A DNA stretch of 8,960 bases from an uncultured Oceanospirillaceae bacterium (GTDB lineage Bacteria > Pseudomonadota > Gammaproteobacteria > Pseudomonadales > Balneatricaceae): assembly GCA_946221045.1 (NCBI GenBank), contig CAMIIY010000059.1, forward strand, positions 1-8,960, written 5' to 3'. Below the pieces are notes generated by a model that did not search any database, was not told the DNA's origin, and was given only the letters and a program-made list of their open reading frames with translations. The position numbers were made by a program, and so were the translations under genes. The stretch's first letter is position 1. Each line of letters starts with the position of its first letter. This document shows positions 1 to 8,595 of this stretch, one piece after another.

Positions 1-463
1 CTGCTACGTTTTTCTGAAAACGGGCAAACAGAAACAAGCTGACTACCAGTGCCGTCAGCAAAATCAGGGCATCGTAAAGTCCCAGATATAAATTAAAAAG
101 CAACATGCAGGCGAGCGCGGTGATGGCCAGCAGCAGGGGGATCTCTTTTTTCAGAATGCCTGACTTTACCGGGAGCGGCGCGACCAGCGCGGTGATGCCG
201 AGTACCAGAGCAATGTTTGCAATATTAGAGCCCAGAGCGTTACCAACGGCCAGTTCTCCGGAGTCGTTGAGAGAAGCCATTATCGACACCAGGATTTCGG
301 GTGCGGAGGTACCAAACGACACAATGGTGAGGCCGATCAGTAAAGGAGACATGCCGAAGTTTTTGGCGGTGGCCGCCGCGCCAGCGACAAAACGATCTGC
401 GCTCCAGACCAGTAAGATCAAGCCTCCAAGTACGGCCAGAACAGGGTAAAGCATAGGGTCCAT
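1..463 (-). CDS. yrbG: Calcium/sodium antiporter, YrbG/CaxA-like (partial, 3' end outside window)
   Basis: This is an inner-membrane cation exchanger of the Ca2+:cation antiporter (CaCA) family, predicted to swap Ca2+ for Na+ or H+; the E. coli YrbG role is poorly defined. Reading the minus strand from ATG at 463 gives 154 residues without a stop. They include the CaCA alpha-1 repeat: the run S-F-G-T-S-A-P-E at residues 49-56, then G-N-A-L-G-S-N at 74-80, the two halves of the ion-binding signature. Hydrophobic segments lie at about 5-20, 38-50, 80-97, 108-126 and 128-147. A second in-frame ATG at 454 (residue 4) aligns better with the start of E. coli YrbG, so the true start could be either; only a weak SD-like TTGAG precedes 463. 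About half the usual length (roughly 320 residues) is present, so the alpha-2 repeat is not visible. The gene is divergent from mlaF, as in E. coli. Confidence 0.9.
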   Translation of the reverse strand, partial: MDPMLYPVLAVLGGLILLVWSADRFVAGAAATAKNFGMSPLLIGLTIVSFGTSAPEILVSIMASLNDSGELAVGNALGSNIANIALVLGITALVAPLPVKSGILKKEIPLLLAITALACMLLFNLYLGLYDALILLTALVVSLFLFARFQKNVA

Positions 464-486
464 CTCAAGCTGTTTACGAGGCGGCT

Positions 487-515
487 ATTAAAACAAAATG
501 TGCAGGGGCTTTAAA
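487..515 (-). promoter_or_regulatory. Candidate sigma-70 promoter for the yrbG-like gene
   Basis: On the minus strand, TTTAAA (positions 515-510, four of six matches to the -35 consensus) is followed after exactly 17 bases by TTTAAT (492-487, five of six matches to the -10 consensus). Transcription would begin near 480, giving a leader of about 17 bases before the ATG at 463. This is a pattern match only. One arm of a perfect inverted repeat overlaps the -10 box. Confidence 0.4.
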
Positions 516-539
516 TGATTCTTCGTCGCCATTTTGTTT
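491..539. repeat. Perfect 10-bp inverted repeat in the yrbG/mlaF divergent region
   Basis: The arm AAACAAAATG at 491-500 is exactly mirrored by CATTTTGTTT at 530-539, separated by 29 bases. The arm centres are 39 bp apart, and the left arm touches the candidate yrbG -10 box. The arrangement would suit a pair of operator half-sites for a dimeric regulator, or a cruciform or hairpin. No T-run makes it a convincing terminator for either strand. Function is inferred only. Confidence 0.55.
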
Positions 540-574
540 CCCGACGCAGCTATATTTCTGTTTTTACTGTGTGA

Positions 575-583
575 TGATATAGT
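575..583 (+). promoter_or_regulatory. Candidate extended -10 promoter for mlaFEDCB
   Basis: The sequence TGATATAGT contains TATAGT (five of six matches to the -10 consensus) preceded by TG and one base, the extended -10 form that can work without a good -35 box. No good -35 is visible at the usual 16-18 base spacing. Transcription would begin near 590, leaving about 69 bases of leader before the preferred mlaF ATG. Confidence 0.45.
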
Positions 584-601
584 CTCAGCCCTTGTTGGAT
601 T

Positions 602-626
602 GCCGTTCTCGACGCTGAGGAACGGC
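602..626 (+). promoter_or_regulatory. Hairpin in the mlaF 5' leader
   Basis: GCCGTTC at 602-608 pairs perfectly with GAACGGC at 620-626. With one bulged base the stem can extend through CTC/GAG toward a loop around GACGCT. It sits between the candidate transcription start (about 590) and the mlaF start, and it buries GAGG (617-620), the only SD-like sequence upstream of the alternative GTG start at 635. There is no following T-run, so it is not a terminator. A translational or mRNA-stability role is inference. Confidence 0.5.
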
Positions 627-658
627 TCTGACCAGTGATTTCAAGTGTATGGAACTCT

Positions 659-1474
659 ATGAAACCGTTTGAAGATGTCATTATCGATATCCAGGGCCTG
701 TCATTTTCCCGTTCCGGACGTCCAATCTTTCGTGATGTGAATCTTCAGATTCCCCGCGGCAAGATTACGGCCATTATGGGGCCCTCAGGTACCGGTAAAA
801 CCACGCTACTGAAGCTGATTGGTGGTCAGTTAAAGCCAGCTAAAGGCAGTATCGTGATGGATGGACAGAATATTCCGCGTCTGGGACGTCGTGAGCTGTT
901 CGAGATTCGTGAACGGATGGGCATGCTCTTTCAGAGTGGGGCTCTGTTTACGGATATGTCTGTCTATGAAAACGTTGCCTTTCCTCTGCGCGTGCACACG
1001 GATCTGCCTGAGCAGATGATCCGCGATATTGTATTGATGAAGCTTAATGCAGTGGGCTTGCGTGGTGCCAAGGACCTGATGCCCAGTGAGCTGTCCGGTG
1101 GTATGGCACGCCGTGTGGCGCTGGCCCGGGCAATTGCGCTGGACCCGGACCTGGTGATGTATGACGAGCCCTTTACCGGTCAGGACCCGATTGCCATGGG
1201 GGTGCTGGTCAATCTGATTCGTCGCCTGAATGAGGCGCTGGGGCATACCAGCATTATTGTGTCTCATGATATTCAGGAAACACTGGGTATCGCTGATTAC
1301 ATCTACCTGATTGCTGATGGCGAGGTGGTCGCACAGGGCACGCCTCAGGAGCTGAGAGACGTCGATTCAGCCAAGGTTAAACAGTTTATGCAAGGCTTAC
1401 CGGATGGGCCTGTTCCATTCCACTTCCCGGCTGCGGAATATGTGGATGAGTTAATGCAGGAGGCGCGTTCATGA
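659..1474 (+). CDS. mlaF: Phospholipid ABC transporter ATP-binding protein MlaF
   Basis: MlaF is the cytoplasmic ATPase of the MlaFEDB complex, which moves phospholipids between the inner membrane and the periplasmic carrier MlaC to keep the outer membrane asymmetric. From ATG 659 the protein is 271 residues, close to E. coli MlaF (269). Visible motifs are Walker [10 protein letters not shown] at 41-49 (Lys47), Q-loop Gln92, signature LSGGMARR at 145-152, Walker B LVMYDE at 165-170 with Glu170, and switch His203. The C-terminal [10 protein letters not shown] stretch (249-258) is typical of MlaF. An in-frame GTG at 635 would add eight residues. ATG 659 is preferred because it places the Walker lysine at the same number as in E. 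coli, although its own SD is weak. The stop overlaps mlaE by ATGA at 1471-1474, suggesting translational coupling. It is the first gene of the mla operon. Confidence 0.97.
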   Translation: MKPFEDVIIDIQGLSFSRSGRPIFRDVNLQIPRGKITAIMGPSGTGKTTLLKLIGGQLKPAKGSIVMDGQNIPRLGRRELFEIRERMGMLFQSGALFTDMSVYENVAFPLRVHTDLPEQMIRDIVLMKLNAVGLRGAKDLMPSELSGGMARRVALARAIALDPDLVMYDEPFTGQDPIAMGVLVNLIRRLNEALGHTSIIVSHDIQETLGIADYIYLIADGEVVAQGTPQELRDVDSAKVKQFMQGLPDGPVPFHFPAAEYVDELMQEARS

Positions 1475-2250
1475 ATCAGTTGGCTCAGTTAGGGCGTGGT
1501 GCGCTCGGTAAGCTGGCGGCGTTTGGTCGCTCAGGCATTATTCTTGGCCATGTTCTGGTTGCGAAACCTCAGCCTCGCACCATGTTGCCGTTGTTGCTGC
1601 AGCAGATTTATTTTGTGGGTGTACTGTCGCTGATCATTATCGTGGTGTCAGGTCTGTTCATCGGTATGGTTCTGGGTTTGCAGGGGTACACCATTCTGGT
1701 GGATTACGGCTCAGAGCAGGCGGTTGGCCAGATGGTCGCTCTGAGTCTGGTTCGAGAGCTTGCTCCGGTGGTCACGGCGTTGCTGTTTGCAGGCCGGGCA
1801 GGTTCGGCGCTGACGGCTGAAATTGGTTTAATGAAAGCCACGGAACAGCTCTCCAGTCTGGAAATGATTGGTGTTGATCCGCTACGGCGGATTATTGCTC
1901 CTCGTTTCTGGGCCGGTTTTTACTGCCTGCCGGTACTGGCGGCTATTTTTTCCGTGGTAGGTGTCTACGGCGGGGCATTGGTTGGCGTGGAATGGCTGGG
2001 TATCTACGAAGGCTCATTCTGGGCCAATATGCAGCAGTCTGTAGATTTCTCGGATGATGTTATTAACGGCTTGCTCAAAGCTGTGGTCTTTGGTTTTGTC
2101 GTAACCTGGATCGCAGTGTTTCAGGGATATGACTGTATTCCAACTTCTGAAGGAATCAGCCAGGCAACGACCCGTACAGTGGTGCTTTCATCACTGGCGG
2201 TGCTGGCGTTGGATTTTGTACTTACAGCTTTGATGTTCGGAGAACTTTGA
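1471..2250 (+). CDS. mlaE: Phospholipid ABC transporter permease MlaE
   Basis: MlaE is the inner-membrane permease of the Mla complex; two copies form the lipid-binding cavity beneath the MlaD hexamer. The product is 259 residues, against 260 in E. coli. An N-terminal amphipathic helix (about 5-30) precedes hydrophobic segments near 48-72, 92-110, 148-172, 198-218 and 235-256. The diagnostic MlaE/TrnD permease stretch runs through [20 protein letters not shown] (about 91-110) and continues through an AEIG...EQL...MIG...P coupling-helix region that contacts MlaF. A strong SD, AGGAGG (1458-1463), lies seven bases before the ATG and inside the mlaF coding end. MlaD follows after one base. Confidence 0.97.
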   Translation: MNQLAQLGRGALGKLAAFGRSGIILGHVLVAKPQPRTMLPLLLQQIYFVGVLSLIIIVVSGLFIGMVLGLQGYTILVDYGSEQAVGQMVALSLVRELAPVVTALLFAGRAGSALTAEIGLMKATEQLSSLEMIGVDPLRRIIAPRFWAGFYCLPVLAAIFSVVGVYGGALVGVEWLGIYEGSFWANMQQSVDFSDDVINGLLKAVVFGFVVTWIAVFQGYDCIPTSEGISQATTRTVVLSSLAVLALDFVLTALMFGEL

Positions 2251-2251
2251 T

Positions 2252-2704
2252 ATGCGGATCACAGAGATCAGCGTGGGTGCCTTTCTACTGGCAGGGATTA
2301 TTGCTTTGGTGGTTCTGGCGCTGAACGTCAGTGGGCTGAATTTGTCCAACGCCGAGGGTACATACACGGTGTATGCCCGGTTTGAAAATATTGGCGGTTT
2401 AACGTCCCGCTCAAAAGTGACGATGTCTGGTGTACAGATTGGGCGGGTCAGCAATATTGAACTGGATGAACAGATGCTGATGGCCCGGGTTGAGATGCAG
2501 ATTTTTAACAGTGTCGATTATCTGACCACTGACAGCTCGGCCATGATTTTGACGGCCGGCTTGCTGGGGGAAAAATATATCGGAATTTCCGTGGGTGCCG
2601 AAGATGATATGTTGAAGGATGGAGAGTATATCCGGGATACGCAATCGGCTTTGGTGCTTGAGGATTTGGTAGGTAAATTCTTGTTAAATACAGCAAGTGA
2701 GTGA
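2252..2704 (+). CDS. mlaD: Outer membrane lipid asymmetry MCE protein MlaD (short C-terminus)
   Basis: MlaD is the MCE-domain subunit. It is anchored by one transmembrane helix (about 7-28) and forms a periplasmic hexameric ring through which lipid passes between MlaE and MlaC. The MCE domain covers about 38-117, beginning TYTVYARFENIGGL and including VTMSGVQIGRV. The pore-loop region ILTAGLLGEKYIG lies at about 100-112 and the helix LVLEDLVGKFL at about 134-144. The protein is 150 residues, against 183 in E. coli: it ends right after the pore-lining helix and lacks the low-complexity periplasmic tail. The full MCE core is intact, so this looks like a natural short form. GGAG at 2239-2242 is a suitable SD, and the start lies one base after the mlaE stop. 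Confidence 0.96.
   Translation: MRITEISVGAFLLAGIIALVVLALNVSGLNLSNAEGTYTVYARFENIGGLTSRSKVTMSGVQIGRVSNIELDEQMLMARVEMQIFNSVDYLTTDSSAMILTAGLLGEKYIGISVGAEDDMLKDGEYIRDTQSALVLEDLVGKFLLNTASE
2695..2701 (+). promoter_or_regulatory. Ribosome binding site deciding the mlaC start
   Basis: AAGTGAG lies in the last codons of mlaD, eight bases before ATG 2710. The alternative GTG at 2701 overlaps this element and would have no usable SD, so the ATG is preferred. Confidence 0.5.
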
Positions 2705-2709
2705 TAATC

Positions 2710-3354
2710 ATGAATTACTTTACATCCGCAGTTAAAGCGTATTTCGCGGCTGTTGTCCTGGTGCTGGCGTGTATGGGGCAGGCGAGTGCAAACTGGCAGG
2801 AAGCCAGTCAGGTTGTTGATCAGAAAACCAAACAGATGCTCGATCTGTTGCATGATGAGTCGTTCAAAACGCCTGAGCGCGAGCCTGAATTGATTGCGGC
2901 GATTGATGAGATTCTGTCGCCGGTGGTTGATTTTGATTACATCTCCCGGGTGGTGATGGGTAAGTTCTACCGCCGGGCAACACCGGAACAGCAGCAGCAG
3001 TTTTCCGGCGTTTTTAAAACGACACTGCTCAAAACCTATGCCCGGGCAATTGTTGGCTTCAGCATCAGTGGTTATGAAATTCAGCCGCCGAAAGTTGAAA
3101 GCCCTGAGCCGGATAAGCAGGTGGTTACCGTGGATGTGATTGGTGGCAATGGCGCGCGTTATGCGCTGGTCTATTACATGTCCAAAGAAGCAACGGGATG
3201 GCGTCTGGTGAATGTATTGCTGGACGGTGTGAATCTCAGGTTAACGTTCAAGAATCAGTTCGCAGACATTATTCAGCGCAGCAATAATGATGTGGGTCAG
3301 GCCATTACTAACTGGGAAAATCTGGTTGATCCTGACAAAAAGGGTGATGCCTGA
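2710..3354 (+). CDS. mlaC: Periplasmic phospholipid-binding protein MlaC
   Basis: MlaC is the soluble periplasmic shuttle carrying phospholipid between MlaA at the outer membrane and MlaD at the inner membrane. From ATG 2710 it has 214 residues, normal for the family (E. coli 211). The N-terminus is a Sec signal peptide: Lys9, a hydrophobic core at about 11-22, and a likely cleavage after A-S-A (residue 27). The mature part has the family pattern: SPVVDFDYISRVVMGKFYR (about 70-88), then a TPEQQQQFSGVFKTTLL-type helix, the TYARAI segment, and the end strand GWRLVNVLLDGVNL (about 165-178) followed by the helix FKNQFADIIQ. An in-frame GTG at 2701 would add three residues. The coding end overlaps mlaB by one base. 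Confidence 0.95.
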   Translation: MNYFTSAVKAYFAAVVLVLACMGQASANWQEASQVVDQKTKQMLDLLHDESFKTPEREPELIAAIDEILSPVVDFDYISRVVMGKFYRRATPEQQQQFSGVFKTTLLKTYARAIVGFSISGYEIQPPKVESPEPDKQVVTVDVIGGNGARYALVYYMSKEATGWRLVNVLLDGVNLRLTFKNQFADIIQRSNNDVGQAITNWENLVDPDKKGDA

Positions 3355-3647
3355 TGGCTCAGATTTTGCGCAATGGGGATGCGCGCCTTGCTCTGGAAGG
3401 GGCGCTGAAATTTGCCAATATTGTGCCTCTGCAAAAGGAAACTGCGCAGTTGCTGGCCGAGTCAGCAGGTCCGGTTGTATTTGATTTTTCCGGTGTGACG
3501 GCAGTCGACAGCTCAGCCTTGTCTTTCTGGCTGTGCTGTCAGCGAAAAGGCCGCGAGCTGGGCATTGAGATCTCTGCAGAATCGGTACCTGAAGAGCTGG
3601 TCTCGATTGCTCGTTTAGTCGGTTTGGAGCAGGCTCTGGTCCGGTAA
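3354..3647 (+). CDS. mlaB: STAS-domain protein MlaB
   Basis: MlaB is the small cytoplasmic STAS subunit that binds MlaF and is needed for ATPase assembly and activity. It is 97 residues, the same as E. coli MlaB. The single STAS domain covers nearly the whole protein. The family hallmark is VVFDFSGVTAVDSSALSF at about 41-58: a beta-strand ending in Asp52, followed by Ser53-Ser54 at the start of the next helix, the position of the functional Thr in E. coli MlaB. The ATG overlaps the mlaC stop as TGATG, and AGGGTGA at 3341-3347 is a good SD. It is the last gene of the operon, followed by a terminator. Confidence 0.93.
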   Translation: MAQILRNGDARLALEGALKFANIVPLQKETAQLLAESAGPVVFDFSGVTAVDSSALSFWLCCQRKGRELGIEISAESVPEELVSIARLVGLEQALVR

Positions 3648-3670
3648 TGGCCAGTCAGATTCGGAGCGCT

Positions 3671-3697
3671 AAGGCGGTGCATGGCATCGCCTTTTTT
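3671..3697 (+). terminator. Rho-independent terminator after mlaB
   Basis: The nine-base stem AAGGCGGTG (3671-3679) pairs with CATCGCCTT (3685-3693) with a single G-T wobble, around a five-base loop CATGG. The run of six T bases at 3692-3697 begins in the last two bases of the stem. It lies 23 bases past the mlaB stop and separates the mla operon from ibaG-murA-his. Confidence 0.85.
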
Positions 3698-3753
3698 ATT
3701 GTCTTCCGGTATGATTGTCCGCTTGATTTTAATGAGAGTGCGGAGAGCGTTGC

Positions 3754-5279
<1,526 letters not shown>

Positions 5280-5292
5280 GGATTGAACACGC

Positions 5293-5946
5293 ATGAAACA
5301 GCAACTGACCATTGCACTGTCCAAAGGCCGTATTCTGGATGAAACGCTACCGCTGCTTGAAGAAGCGGATATTGTCCCGGCGGAAGATATTCACAAAAGC
5401 CGCAAACTGATCTTTGACACGAACCATGAAAACATCAAACTGGTTGTGATCCGTGCCACAGACGTGCCCACCTATGTGGAATATGGCGGTGCCGATATGG
5501 GCATTGCCGGCAAGGATGTGTTGATGGAACATGGTGCTGCGGGTCTGTATGAACCACTGGATCTGAATATTTCACGGTGTCGTCTGATGGTTGCTGGCCC
5601 CAAAAATGCGTCTCCTGTACAGGGGCGGATGAAGGTCGCCAGCAAATTTGTCAATGTGACCCGTGATTACTTTGCCAAGCAGGGTACCCAGGTCGACATC
5701 ATCAAACTCTATGGCGCGATGGAGCTGGCACCTTTGCTGGGTTTGGCAGATCGCATCGTGGATATCGTTGATACCGGTAATACCTTGCGGGCTAATGGAC
5801 TCGAGCCAATGGAAGAGATTGCAGAGATCAGCTCGCGTCTGGTGGTGGGGCAGCCCTCAATGAAAATGAAATATCGCCAGATTCAACCCATTCTGGAAAA
5901 GCTGACTGCAGCGGTAGAACGTCGTCGGATGGAGGCAGGGGAATGA
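5293..5946 (+). CDS. hisG: ATP phosphoribosyltransferase, short form HisG(S)
   Basis: HisG catalyses the first step of histidine biosynthesis, joining ATP and PRPP to give phosphoribosyl-ATP. The product is 217 residues, which makes it a short-form enzyme; the long form, as in E. coli, is about 300 residues with a C-terminal ACT-like regulatory domain that is absent here. The N-terminal [15 protein letters not shown] (about 8-22) and the PRPP-binding signature [20 protein letters not shown] (151-170) are intact. Short HisG is normally active and feedback-regulated only with the HisZ subunit, a catalytically dead HisRS paralogue, so hisZ is expected elsewhere; it is not in this window. GAGGA overlapping the murA stop serves as SD. 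The stop overlaps hisD as ATGA. Confidence 0.96.
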   Translation: MKQQLTIALSKGRILDETLPLLEEADIVPAEDIHKSRKLIFDTNHENIKLVVIRATDVPTYVEYGGADMGIAGKDVLMEHGAAGLYEPLDLNISRCRLMVAGPKNASPVQGRMKVASKFVNVTRDYFAKQGTQVDIIKLYGAMELAPLLGLADRIVDIVDTGNTLRANGLEPMEEIAEISSRLVVGQPSMKMKYRQIQPILEKLTAAVERRRMEAGE

Positions 5947-7247
5947 GTGATTTAACACTGACTAAACTGGATTCAACCCAGGCTGACTTTAATCAGCAGC
6001 TTGATCGTTTGCTGGCCTGGGAGGCGGTATCGGACGATAAGGTGAATCAGATTGTTAATGAGATCCTGCACCGTGTGAAAACAGAAGGGGATGTTGCTGT
6101 TCTGGAGTATACAGAGCGGTTTGATCGTTGCCCGGCTGCCACTATGTCGGCTTTGGAGATGTCTCAGGAACGGTTGCATCAGGCGCTTGAGGGTTTGCCT
6201 GCCGAGCAGCGCCAGGCGCTTGAAGTAGCAGCAGATCGGGTACGCGGTTACCACGAGCGTCAGAAAGGTGAATCCTGGCGTTATACAGAAGCCGACGGCA
6301 CCATGCTGGGTCAGCAGGTCACGCCAATGGATAAAGTGGGCCTTTATGTGCCGGGCGGTAAAGCGGCGTACCCGTCCTCTGTCCTAATGAATGCACTACC
6401 GGCAAAAGTGGCTGGCGTTGCAGAAATTATCATGGTTGTGCCAACGCCGGGTGGCGAGGTTAATGAGCTGGTACTGGCCGCCGCAGCGCTGTCTGGCGTC
6501 GATCGGGTATTCTGCATCGGTGGGGCGCAGGCTGTGGCCGCGCTGGCCTATGGCACTGAAACGGTGCCCAAGGTAGATAAAATTGTTGGCCCGGGCAATA
6601 TCTTTGTTGCCACGGCTAAACGTGCCGTATTTGGTGCCGTTGGCATCGATATGATCGCCGGTCCTTCCGAAATTCTGGTGGTGTGTGATGGCCAGACTGA
6701 TCCGGATTGGGTGGCGATGGATCTCTTCTCCCAGGCGGAGCATGATGAAGATGCTCAGCCAATTCTGGTCAGCCCGGATGCTGACTTTATCGCGGCGGTT
6801 GAAGCCAGTATCAATAAGCTGCTGCCAACCATGGAGCGTAAAGAGATCATTGAGCCTTCATTGGTAAATCGTGCTGCTCTGATCAAGGTACGTGATATGG
6901 AGGAAGCCTGTGAGGTTTCTAATCGCATCGCGCCGGAACACCTTGAGTTATCTGTTGCTGACCCTGAAAGCCTGTTGCCTAAAATCCGTCATGCCGGTGC
7001 CATCTTTATGGGCCGTTATACCGCGGAAGCGCTGGGCGATTACTGCGCGGGCCCGAACCACGTATTGCCGACCTCAGGCACCGCGCGTTTCTCGTCACCA
7101 CTGGGTGTATATGACTTCCAGAAGCGCTCATCCCTGATCATGTTCTCACCTGAGGGTGCGTCTGAAATGGGTAAGGTGGCGTCAGTTCTGGCACGGGGGG
7201 AGAGCTTAACGGCGCACGCCCGCTCGGCGGAATATCGCATTAAATAA
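5943..7247 (+). CDS. hisD: Histidinol dehydrogenase HisD
   Basis: HisD is a zinc enzyme that oxidises L-histidinol to L-histidine in two NAD+-dependent steps, the end of histidine biosynthesis. The product is 434 residues, the usual length. The family signature [18 protein letters not shown] (214-231) leads into [10 protein letters not shown] and [12 protein letters not shown]. Zinc ligands corresponding to E. coli Gln259, His262, Asp360 and His419 appear as Gln264, His267, Asp366 (in [13 protein letters not shown]) and His425 (in [10 protein letters not shown]). Catalytic Glu332-His333 lie in APEHLEL. The ATG overlaps the hisG stop (5943-5946), implying coupled translation. HisC, which follows hisD in pseudomonads, is not here: a terminator follows directly. 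Confidence 0.97.
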   Translation: MSDLTLTKLDSTQADFNQQLDRLLAWEAVSDDKVNQIVNEILHRVKTEGDVAVLEYTERFDRCPAATMSALEMSQERLHQALEGLPAEQRQALEVAADRVRGYHERQKGESWRYTEADGTMLGQQVTPMDKVGLYVPGGKAAYPSSVLMNALPAKVAGVAEIIMVVPTPGGEVNELVLAAAALSGVDRVFCIGGAQAVAALAYGTETVPKVDKIVGPGNIFVATAKRAVFGAVGIDMIAGPSEILVVCDGQTDPDWVAMDLFSQAEHDEDAQPILVSPDADFIAAVEASINKLLPTMERKEIIEPSLVNRAALIKVRDMEEACEVSNRIAPEHLELSVADPESLLPKIRHAGAIFMGRYTAEALGDYCAGPNHVLPTSGTARFSSPLGVYDFQKRSSLIMFSPEGASEMGKVASVLARGESLTAHARSAEYRIK

Positions 7248-7260
7248 ATCCACGTTTCAG

Positions 7261-7284
7261 GAGAGGTTGGTGCCTCTCTTTTTT
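7261..7284 (+). terminator. Rho-independent terminator after hisD
   Basis: GAGAGG (7261-7266) pairs with CCTCTC (7273-7278) around a six-base loop TTGGTG, with six T bases at 7279-7284; the flanking AG/TT can add a weak pair or two. It lies 13 bases after the hisD stop and ends the ibaG-murA-hisGD unit. The next gene's start is only about 9-15 bases beyond the T-run. Confidence 0.8.
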
Positions 7285-7288
7285 AGGC

Positions 7289-7292
7289 AGGG
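7289..7292 (+). promoter_or_regulatory. Ribosome binding site deciding the O-antigen ligase start
   Basis: AGGG lies six bases before GTG 7299. The alternative TTG at 7293 directly abuts it and would have to rely on AGG at 7285-7287. No in-frame ATG exists nearby, so the GTG is preferred but not certain. Confidence 0.4.
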
Positions 7293-7298
7293 TTGGCA

Positions 7299-8555
7299 GT
7301 GGGGATAGGCATACCGCAGCTGTGTTTCTGGCGCAGTCCTTACTATCTGCATGGCTTATTTCTACTAAATAGCCTGCTGGTTTTCTGGTATTTTTCTAAC
7401 AGTATTGTGGGTAACAAGTCGCCTGCTACCTCTTTATTTCTGTTGCTCAGTTTATTATTTCTTGTCCCCGCCTGTAGAAATTTGCCCGCTGTCTGGTCGA
7501 CCCAGAAAGGGTGGATTCTTGGTTTATTAGTTTTTGGCTGTTTTCATATATTGCATCTTGCGGCTTTTGGAGTAGAGATCGGCGATGATTATGATAAACC
7601 GGCAAAAGCTATTGCAGCGGTTCTGATACTGCTCTATCTCCTCAAGTATGGCTGTAGTGAAAACGTAGTTGGAACAGCCGTTGCGGTGTCTGCAATTGCT
7701 GCCGGGGGGTATGCAATCTATGAGGTGTTTGTGCTTAACCTGCCACGTGCGGGTACACTGACCAATCCGATTCGTTATGGTTACCTGACTGTAACAATCG
7801 CGCTTTTATGTTTCTTTTACCTGAGTATCAGTCAGCACCGCTGGCAACAGGTGATCTATGCGGTGAGCGGCAGTATTGGACTGGTGGGTGCGTACTGCAC
7901 CGGCACACGGGGTATTGCTCTGATTCTTATTGGTGTGGGCATCTTTCTTTTCTATCGTATCGCTAAAAAGGCTCACTTTAGTCCACCCAAACTGTTGCTT
8001 GGAACATTCGGCCTGAGCGTTATTGTTATTGCGTTGGCACTTTCAACAGACGTGTTCCAAAGCGCGGTAAAACGTACTGTCACTGAGGTAGAGAAAACAA
8101 CGGCAGGCAACTGGAATAACAGTTTGGGCTACCGGCTTCAGATGTGGCATGTTGCTGGTTATTTAGGTATTCAAGCGCCGTTGACAGGCGTGGGTACAGA
8201 TTATGAGGTTATAGGTGAAAAAACGGCTGGATTCATTGAGGAGCACAAATATAACCCGGTGGTTGTGACGTATTTCAGACATTTTCATAATCAATATCTG
8301 GATACATTTGCCAAACAGGGGGTGCCGGGGCTGCTGGTTTGGTTGCTGTTATTAAGTTTAGCCATGTCAGGTATGAAAACTTATTATCGTTATGCTGTTC
8401 TGATGATCTTGATGACGCTTGTATTAGGTGGACTTACCGAGGCAGTTTTACGCAGCAGCCGGCTGTTTTATCTTATGGTTATCGGTATTTCTGTCTTTCG
8501 GTGTTTAGACTATCAACTTGCCCTGGTGCAGAAAAATAACCTGGCGTTAAAATAG
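7299..8555 (+). CDS. O-antigen ligase family membrane protein (WaaL-like)
   Basis: This polytopic inner-membrane protein is of the Wzy_C/WaaL type. The likely role is joining undecaprenyl-linked O-antigen to lipid A-core on the periplasmic face; an O-antigen polymerase (Wzy) is the main alternative. From GTG 7299 it is 418 residues, near the family's usual 400 or so. About ten to twelve hydrophobic segments are visible, for example near 17-36, 44-58, 71-90, 103-116, 123-145, 158-177, 186-200, 206-220, 233-249, 343-357, 364-380 and 387-401. A large periplasmic loop covers about 250-342. Family marks are DKPAK at 99-103, NPIRYGY near 156-162, CTGTRG at 200-205 with its conserved Arg, RLQMW at 279-283, and HFHNQYLDTFAKQGVPG at 328-344, matching the His-containing loop where WaaL keeps its catalytic histidine. 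The start is uncertain (TTG 7293 is possible). By eye the gene is more AT-rich than the his and mur genes. It has no obvious own promoter. Confidence 0.85.
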   Translation: MGIGIPQLCFWRSPYYLHGLFLLNSLLVFWYFSNSIVGNKSPATSLFLLLSLLFLVPACRNLPAVWSTQKGWILGLLVFGCFHILHLAAFGVEIGDDYDKPAKAIAAVLILLYLLKYGCSENVVGTAVAVSAIAAGGYAIYEVFVLNLPRAGTLTNPIRYGYLTVTIALLCFFYLSISQHRWQQVIYAVSGSIGLVGAYCTGTRGIALILIGVGIFLFYRIAKKAHFSPPKLLLGTFGLSVIVIALALSTDVFQSAVKRTVTEVEKTTAGNWNNSLGYRLQMWHVAGYLGIQAPLTGVGTDYEVIGEKTAGFIEEHKYNPVVVTYFRHFHNQYLDTFAKQGVPGLLVWLLLLSLAMSGMKTYYRYAVLMILMTLVLGGLTEAVLRSSRLFYLMVIGISVFRCLDYQLALVQKNNLALK

Positions 8556-8595
8556 CCGGTTCCGGTGCGTACCGTTCTCAGTGAGATTAACCGGC
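8555..8595. repeat. Inverted repeat with nested hairpins after the ligase stop
   Basis: GCCGGTT (8555-8561, sharing the last base of the stop codon) pairs perfectly with AACCGGC (8589-8595). Inside are two smaller hairpins: CGGT-GCGT-ACCG (8563-8574) and TCTC-AGT-GAGA (8576-8586). Together they could fold as a compact three-way junction. There is no T-run on the plus strand, so it is not a canonical terminator for the ligase. On the minus strand the stem is followed by TATTTTAA. The role is unknown. Confidence 0.5.

Noticed and set aside
105..449. A 114-residue plus-strand open frame
   Set aside because: It is antisense to the yrbG-like gene, whose minus-strand frame shows clear CaCA motifs; the plus-strand protein resembles nothing I recognise.
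635..658. GTG 635 as the mlaF start
   Set aside because: It would add eight residues not seen in relatives, its SD is 14 bases away inside a hairpin, and ATG 659 puts the Walker lysine at residue 47 as in E. coli.
2710..2790. A lipoprotein signal in MlaC (V-L-A-C at residues 18-21)
   Set aside because: Leu at the -2 position is atypical for a lipobox, there is a good signal peptidase I site at A-S-A (25-27), and MlaC proteins are soluble.
3698..3753. A promoter for ibaG using TATGAT at 3710-3715
   Set aside because: The -10 match is good, but no acceptable -35 box or TG extension is present at the right spacing, so I do not call it even though a promoter must exist near here.
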